A stretch of DNA of 64,000 bases from the NCBI RefSeq assembly GCF_000971275.1, contig NZ_LAPV01000084.1, forward strand, positions 17,752 through 81,751, in the 5' to 3' direction. Below are positions 61,049-64,000 of this stretch, in pieces. Source of the DNA: Devosia psychrophila. GTDB lineage: Bacteria > Pseudomonadota > Alphaproteobacteria > Rhizobiales > Devosiaceae. The position numbers and the translations under genes were made by a program. The notes under the pieces were generated by a model, which made no database searches, was not told the DNA's origin, and saw nothing but the letters and a program-made list of their open reading frames with translations. Each line of letters begins with the position of its first letter. Positions within the stretch are counted from its first letter, which is position 1.

Positions 61049-62761
61049 ATGCTACGCAAATATCGCCTGTTCCATCTGGGATGGGTCATCATTCTTATCG
61101 GCGCGCTGCTCGCCCATTTCATCCAGACCTCCGGCGGCATCGCCATCAAGGACGTCCGCTTCACAGGCAATAATGGCCAGACCCTGAGCGGCCTGCTTTA
61201 TGTGCCGCCCGGCGTTACCAATGAAAACAAGGCCCCCGCCATTCTCGCGGTACACGGCTATATCAACAGCCGTGAAACACAGTCCGGCTTCGCCATCGAA
61301 TATGCCCGCCGCGGCTATATCGTGCTGGCGCTTGACCAGTCCGGGCACGGCTATTCTGAAGGCGCCGCCTTCTCCAACGGCTTTGGCGGCCCCGGCGGCC
61401 TCGCCTATCTCCGCTCGCTCGATATCGTCGACGTCGACAACATCGGCCTCGAAGGCCACTCCATGGGTGGCTGGACCATTCTCGCCGCCGCCAGCGCCAT
61501 GCCTGATGGCTATAAGGCCATGGTCCTCGAAGGCTCCAGCACGGGTGCACCCTTTGCGGCCGATGGCACCACCGCCTGGCCGCGCAACCTCGCCGTGGTC
61601 TTCTCCAAATACGACGAGTTTTCGCAGCTGATGTGGAATGTGGATCGTGCCCAGGACGTGGCCACCAGCCCCAAGCTTCAGGCCGTATTCGGTACGACTG
61701 ATGCCATCGTCCCCGGCCAACTTTACGGCGATATCGCCGCCGGCACCGCCCGCCAGCTCCAGACGCCGAACACTACCCATCCGGGCGATCACCTGTCGCC
61801 CGAAGCCATCGGCCACTCGATCGACTGGTTCGCCCAAACTCTCGAAGGCTCCGAAGCCCTTCCATCGTCCAACCAGATCTGGCTGTGGAAGGAAATCGGC
61901 ACGCTGATCGCTCTGGTCGGCTTCGTCGTCCTCCTGGCCGGCACCTTCGACATGCTGCTCGCCGCCCCGGCTTTTGCCGGCCTGCGCAATGTCTCACCCG
62001 AAAACCCAAGCGCCACCGCCTACGTCAAGCGCACGCCTAAGTGGTGGTTGGTGTTAGCCATCAGCGCCTTCGTCCCGGTGCTGAGCTACTATGCGTTCCT
62101 CTACTGGGGCGGCCTGCTGCTACCAGCCTCGGCAATCTTCCCGCAGACCATCACCAGCCAGATCGCCTTCTGGGCAGTTCTCAACGGCGTCATCGTTTTC
62201 GCCCTCGGCTTCGTGCTCAAGGGCGACAAGGTTTCGGCTCGCGGCAATATCTGGCTCTCGGTGCTGATCGCCCTTGCCACCGTCGGTATCGGCTATCTCT
62301 TTGTCATCGCCGCCGATTTCCTGTTCAAGGTCGACTTCCGCTTCTGGGTCGTTGCCCTAAAGCCGATGAGCCTCATGCAGGCCAAGATCGCACTGGTTTA
62401 CCTGGTGCCGTTCACGGTGTTCTTCGTGCTGGCGCTGCGTGGCCTCCACACCGGCTTATCGGTTTCCGGCGATAGCCGCCTGGTGCAATACGCCAGCAAC
62501 ATCGGCGCCCTGGCGCTGGGCTTCCTGGTGTTCCTCGCCTTCCAGTATGGAACGCTGCTGATCACTGGGCATCTGTTCAGCATGAACGAGCCGCTCAATA
62601 CGGTCGTCGCCATGCAGTTCCTGCCACTGATGGCGATCATCGCCTTCCTGTCGACCTTCGCCTACCGCCGCACCGGCAGCTACCTCCCCGGCGCCCTCAT
62701 CAACGCGCTGTTCGTCACCTGGTACATCGTGGCCGGCCAGGCCACCCAGTTCCCGGTCTGA
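61049..62761 (+). CDS. Membrane-bound alpha/beta hydrolase
   Basis: 570 residues from the ATG at 61049 (GGGGAG eight bases upstream; TTG at 61043 also possible). One N-terminal anchor (LGWVIILIGALLAHFIQTSG), an alpha/beta hydrolase domain of about 240 residues with AVHGYINSRETQSGFAIEYA, LALDQSGHGYSEG, nucleophile in LEGHSMGGWTILAAASAMPD and a histidine in NTTHPGDHLSPEA. Six to eight further membrane helices follow (TLIALVGFVVLLAGTFDMLL, FWAVLNGVIVFALGFVL and others). The hydrolase plus polytopic tail is uncommon. It probably acts on a lipid or peptidic ester at the membrane; the substrate is unknown. Confidence 0.82.
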   Translation: MLRKYRLFHLGWVIILIGALLAHFIQTSGGIAIKDVRFTGNNGQTLSGLLYVPPGVTNENKAPAILAVHGYINSRETQSGFAIEYARRGYIVLALDQSGHGYSEGAAFSNGFGGPGGLAYLRSLDIVDVDNIGLEGHSMGGWTILAAASAMPDGYKAMVLEGSSTGAPFAADGTTAWPRNLAVVFSKYDEFSQLMWNVDRAQDVATSPKLQAVFGTTDAIVPGQLYGDIAAGTARQLQTPNTTHPGDHLSPEAIGHSIDWFAQTLEGSEALPSSNQIWLWKEIGTLIALVGFVVLLAGTFDMLLAAPAFAGLRNVSPENPSATAYVKRTPKWWLVLAISAFVPVLSYYAFLYWGGLLLPASAIFPQTITSQIAFWAVLNGVIVFALGFVLKGDKVSARGNIWLSVLIALATVGIGYLFVIAADFLFKVDFRFWVVALKPMSLMQAKIALVYLVPFTVFFVLALRGLHTGLSVSGDSRLVQYASNIGALALGFLVFLAFQYGTLLITGHLFSMNEPLNTVVAMQFLPLMAIIAFLSTFAYRRTGSYLPGALINALFVTWYIVAGQATQFPV

Positions 62762-62783
62762 TCGAAACGCCGAAACGCAAAAT

Positions 62784-62813
62784 GGCCGGTGGAAACACCG
62801 GCCGTTTTTGTTT
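62784..62813 (+). terminator. Intrinsic terminator after the hydrolase gene
   Basis: GGCCGGTG, loop GAAA, CACCGGCC, then GTTTTTGTTT: a perfect eight-pair GC stem with a GNRA loop and a T-rich tract, 23 bases after the stop. This is the most convincing rho-independent terminator in the window. Confidence 0.9.
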
Positions 62814-62843
62814 GAGTCGATGCCGCCGCAAACTCGATCTGTC

Positions 62844-62968
62844 TCCCTCCCCCTTGTGGGGAGGGTATAAGGGTGGGGGTGCGGAGCGTCCGATAAATAC
62901 CGAGTGTGAGGTTGACCCTGAACCCCCACCCTCATTCCCTCCCCACAAGGGTGAGGGAGGCGCTAGGA
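62844..62968. repeat. Inverted repeat, CCCTCCCC family (full element)
   Basis: Left arm TCCCTCCCCCTTGTGGGGAG then AAGGGTGGGGG; right arm CCCCCACCCT then TCCCTCCCCACAAGGGTGAG GGAGG. About 50 bases in the centre. It lies just after the terminator and just before the 3' end of the convergent protease gene. Confidence 0.7.
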
Positions 62969-62984
62969 CAATCCTCAGTGAAAA

Positions 62985-63671
62985 CTAGTCCGCCAGTTCC
63001 AGCGAATTCTGCGTCACGCTATACCGGCTCAACGTCTCCAGAAACGTCATTCCCAGCAGGCTCTGGTCAAGCGCATTTTCCTCAGTCACAAACGCCACCA
63101 CGCCTTCGCGCACAATGCCGCCGACCTCGATCCGGTCCAGCCGCACCCGGGCCGCGCGGCCCGTGCCATTGGCCGTCGAAACGGGGATAGTATAATTCAG
63201 CTTCTTGGTGGAAATCCCTGCTGCTTCGGCATCCGCCACCGTCAGCACTACCGCGCTGGCCCCGGTATCGAAGATCATCGGCGTGGTATGGCCATTGACC
63301 GTGGCATTGATCTCGAAATGCCCGCTGATGCCGCGCCGGAACGTCGCCAGCCCCTGTTCGGCATCGACCATCGCCACACCCGGCTGGAACTCGCCCGCCA
63401 CCCGGCCGGCCATGCTGGTCAGCTCGTCGCGATAGGCATAGGTCAGCGCCGCCACGCCGAAAATACCCACCCACAGCATCACGCTACCGATCAGCTCCGA
63501 CGCCTTGCGCCGCCGTGTAAATAGCCCGCCCGCAAACACGATCAGGATCACCAATAGCGGAATCAATTGCGCCGTCTGCGCCTGCGTCAGGCCTACCAGC
63601 GTCCCCGCATCGGCGCTGATCAACAGCGCCAATCCAACCGCAATCAAAAGCGCAATGCCGATAAAGATCAT
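62985..63671 (-). CDS. Retropepsin-like aspartic protease, membrane-bound
   Basis: 228 residues. Three membrane helices at the N-terminus (MIFIGIALLIAVGLALLIS, LIPLLVILIVFAGGLF and SVMLWVGIFGVAALTYAY) are followed by a single retropepsin-type domain: GHFEINATVNGHTTPMIFDT, with the catalytic DTGAS near residue 135, ADAEAAGI and VAFVTEENALDQSLLGMTFL. It fits the TIGR02281-type clan AA family of alphaproteobacteria, thought to work as a homodimer, with an exported protease domain. Role and substrate unknown. Start at 63671 has no clear ribosome binding site but leads straight into the first helix. Confidence 0.88.
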   Translation of the reverse strand: MIFIGIALLIAVGLALLISADAGTLVGLTQAQTAQLIPLLVILIVFAGGLFTRRRKASELIGSVMLWVGIFGVAALTYAYRDELTSMAGRVAGEFQPGVAMVDAEQGLATFRRGISGHFEINATVNGHTTPMIFDTGASAVVLTVADAEAAGISTKKLNYTIPVSTANGTGRAARVRLDRIEVGGIVREGVVAFVTEENALDQSLLGMTFLETLSRYSVTQNSLELAD

Positions 63672-63789
63672 GCCACGGCCTTCCGCTTTCCCAATCCATC
63701 AACCCGATAAAGGCATCCCCTGCGTCGAATTCAAGACCGAAATGCTCCGAACAGTCCGACTTCGCTCGATAGACCTCATGGCCGCCTCT

Positions 63790-63824
63790 TCCTTCTCCCT
63801 CGGATTCGACCCGAGGTCCGCTCT
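63790..63824. repeat. Inverted repeat, CTCGGGTCAAG family (half)
   Basis: TCCCTCGGATTCGACCCGAGG: one palindromic arm of the family seen at 34405 and 41403. It lies between the protease start and the CobS 3' end. Confidence 0.5.
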
Positions 63825-63840
63825 CAACCAGCCACTATCC

Positions 63841-64000
63841 TCAAACAAATCCCAACAGCGCCGTCAGCACTGCAATCTCCACCAGCGCCCCAAGCGCCCC
63901 GATCAAATCGCCCGTCTGCCCCCCAATCATCCGCCGACACAGCGCCGTCCACCCCATAATCATCACCAGCGCCGCAATCACGGCTACCCCGGGCCCCAAT
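63841..64000 (-). CDS. cobS: CobS (cobalamin synthase), C-terminal part
   Basis: Partial gene running off the window edge, its stop (TGA) at 63841-63843. The readable 52 residues are LGPGVAVIAALVMIMGW then TALCRRMIGGQTGDLIGA and LGALVEIAVLTALLGFV. RRxIGGQTGDxxGA near the C-terminus followed by a last hydrophobic helix is the signature end of adenosylcobinamide-GDP ribazoletransferase. This inner-membrane enzyme joins the lower ligand base in the final stage of B12 assembly. Start and upstream neighbours are outside the window. Confidence 0.9.
   Translation of the reverse strand, partial: LGPGVAVIAALVMIMGWTALCRRMIGGQTGDLIGALGALVEIAVLTALLGFV

Noticed and set aside
1..64000. CRISPR array
   Set aside because: No regularly spaced repeats with unique spacers were seen; the repeats found are isolated inverted elements.

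Overview
The window is high-GC DNA from an alphaproteobacterium, most likely order Hyphomicrobiales and plausibly a Devosia-type organism. This rests on the cytochrome c maturation - DegP - two-component pair - glnE block, a PhoP/FeuP-type pair preceded by a small periplasmic protein, a ChvE-type sugar-binding protein, a CtrA-like box, and remnants of a Rhodobacter-type gene transfer agent (GTA). No rRNA, tRNA or CRISPR array was seen. The species cannot be fixed from sequence alone.

Layout. 1-5.5 kb: a small conserved protein, a lipoprotein, a ChrA chromate transporter, a GAF histidine kinase, a DUF1254/DUF1214 envelope pair and a RelE/XRE toxin-antitoxin operon. 5.5-10.4 kb: a class A penicillin-binding protein, a YcgN-type cysteine-cluster protein, a GGDEF-like protein that has lost its signature, and a YegD-like Hsp70. 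10.4-14.3 kb: an AT-rich island with a HipA kinase overlapping a large HTH protein, then an orphan ChvE-type binding protein. 14.6-22.5 kb: a decaying GTA/prophage-like cluster (small and large terminase, portal with a nonsense codon, small proteins, protease, a capsid N-terminus joined in frame to the C-terminus of the ORFg15 baseplate protein, and a GH108 endolysin with a fused holin-like tail). A HicB/HicA pair follows.

23-30.3 kb: a small secreted protein, the PhoP/FeuP-like regulator and its kinase, a surface lipoprotein, an unrecognised 400-residue protein and two translationally coupled FAD oxidoreductases. 30.4-41.4 kb: the conserved core block ccmI-ccmE-ccmF-ccmH, degP, response regulator, kinase and glnE. 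41.5-50.4 kb: a PAS kinase, aminopeptidase N and two tandem ABC exporters. 50.4-64 kb: a wrecked GGDEF-EAL gene, a GH2 beta-mannosidase behind a LacI-type operator, a DMT transporter, a type II NADH dehydrogenase, an FGGY sugar kinase, a manganese catalase, DusA, a membrane alpha/beta hydrolase, a retropepsin-like protease, and the C-terminus of CobS cut by the window edge.

Two families of intergenic inverted repeats are scattered between genes: a CCCTCCCC/GGGGAGGG family (five sites) and a CTCGGGTCAAG-type family (three sites). The most unusual material is the GTA relic, with its in-frame deletion fusion, nonsense codons and an embedded lower-GC gene pair, together with three different toxin-antitoxin modules within 18 kb.
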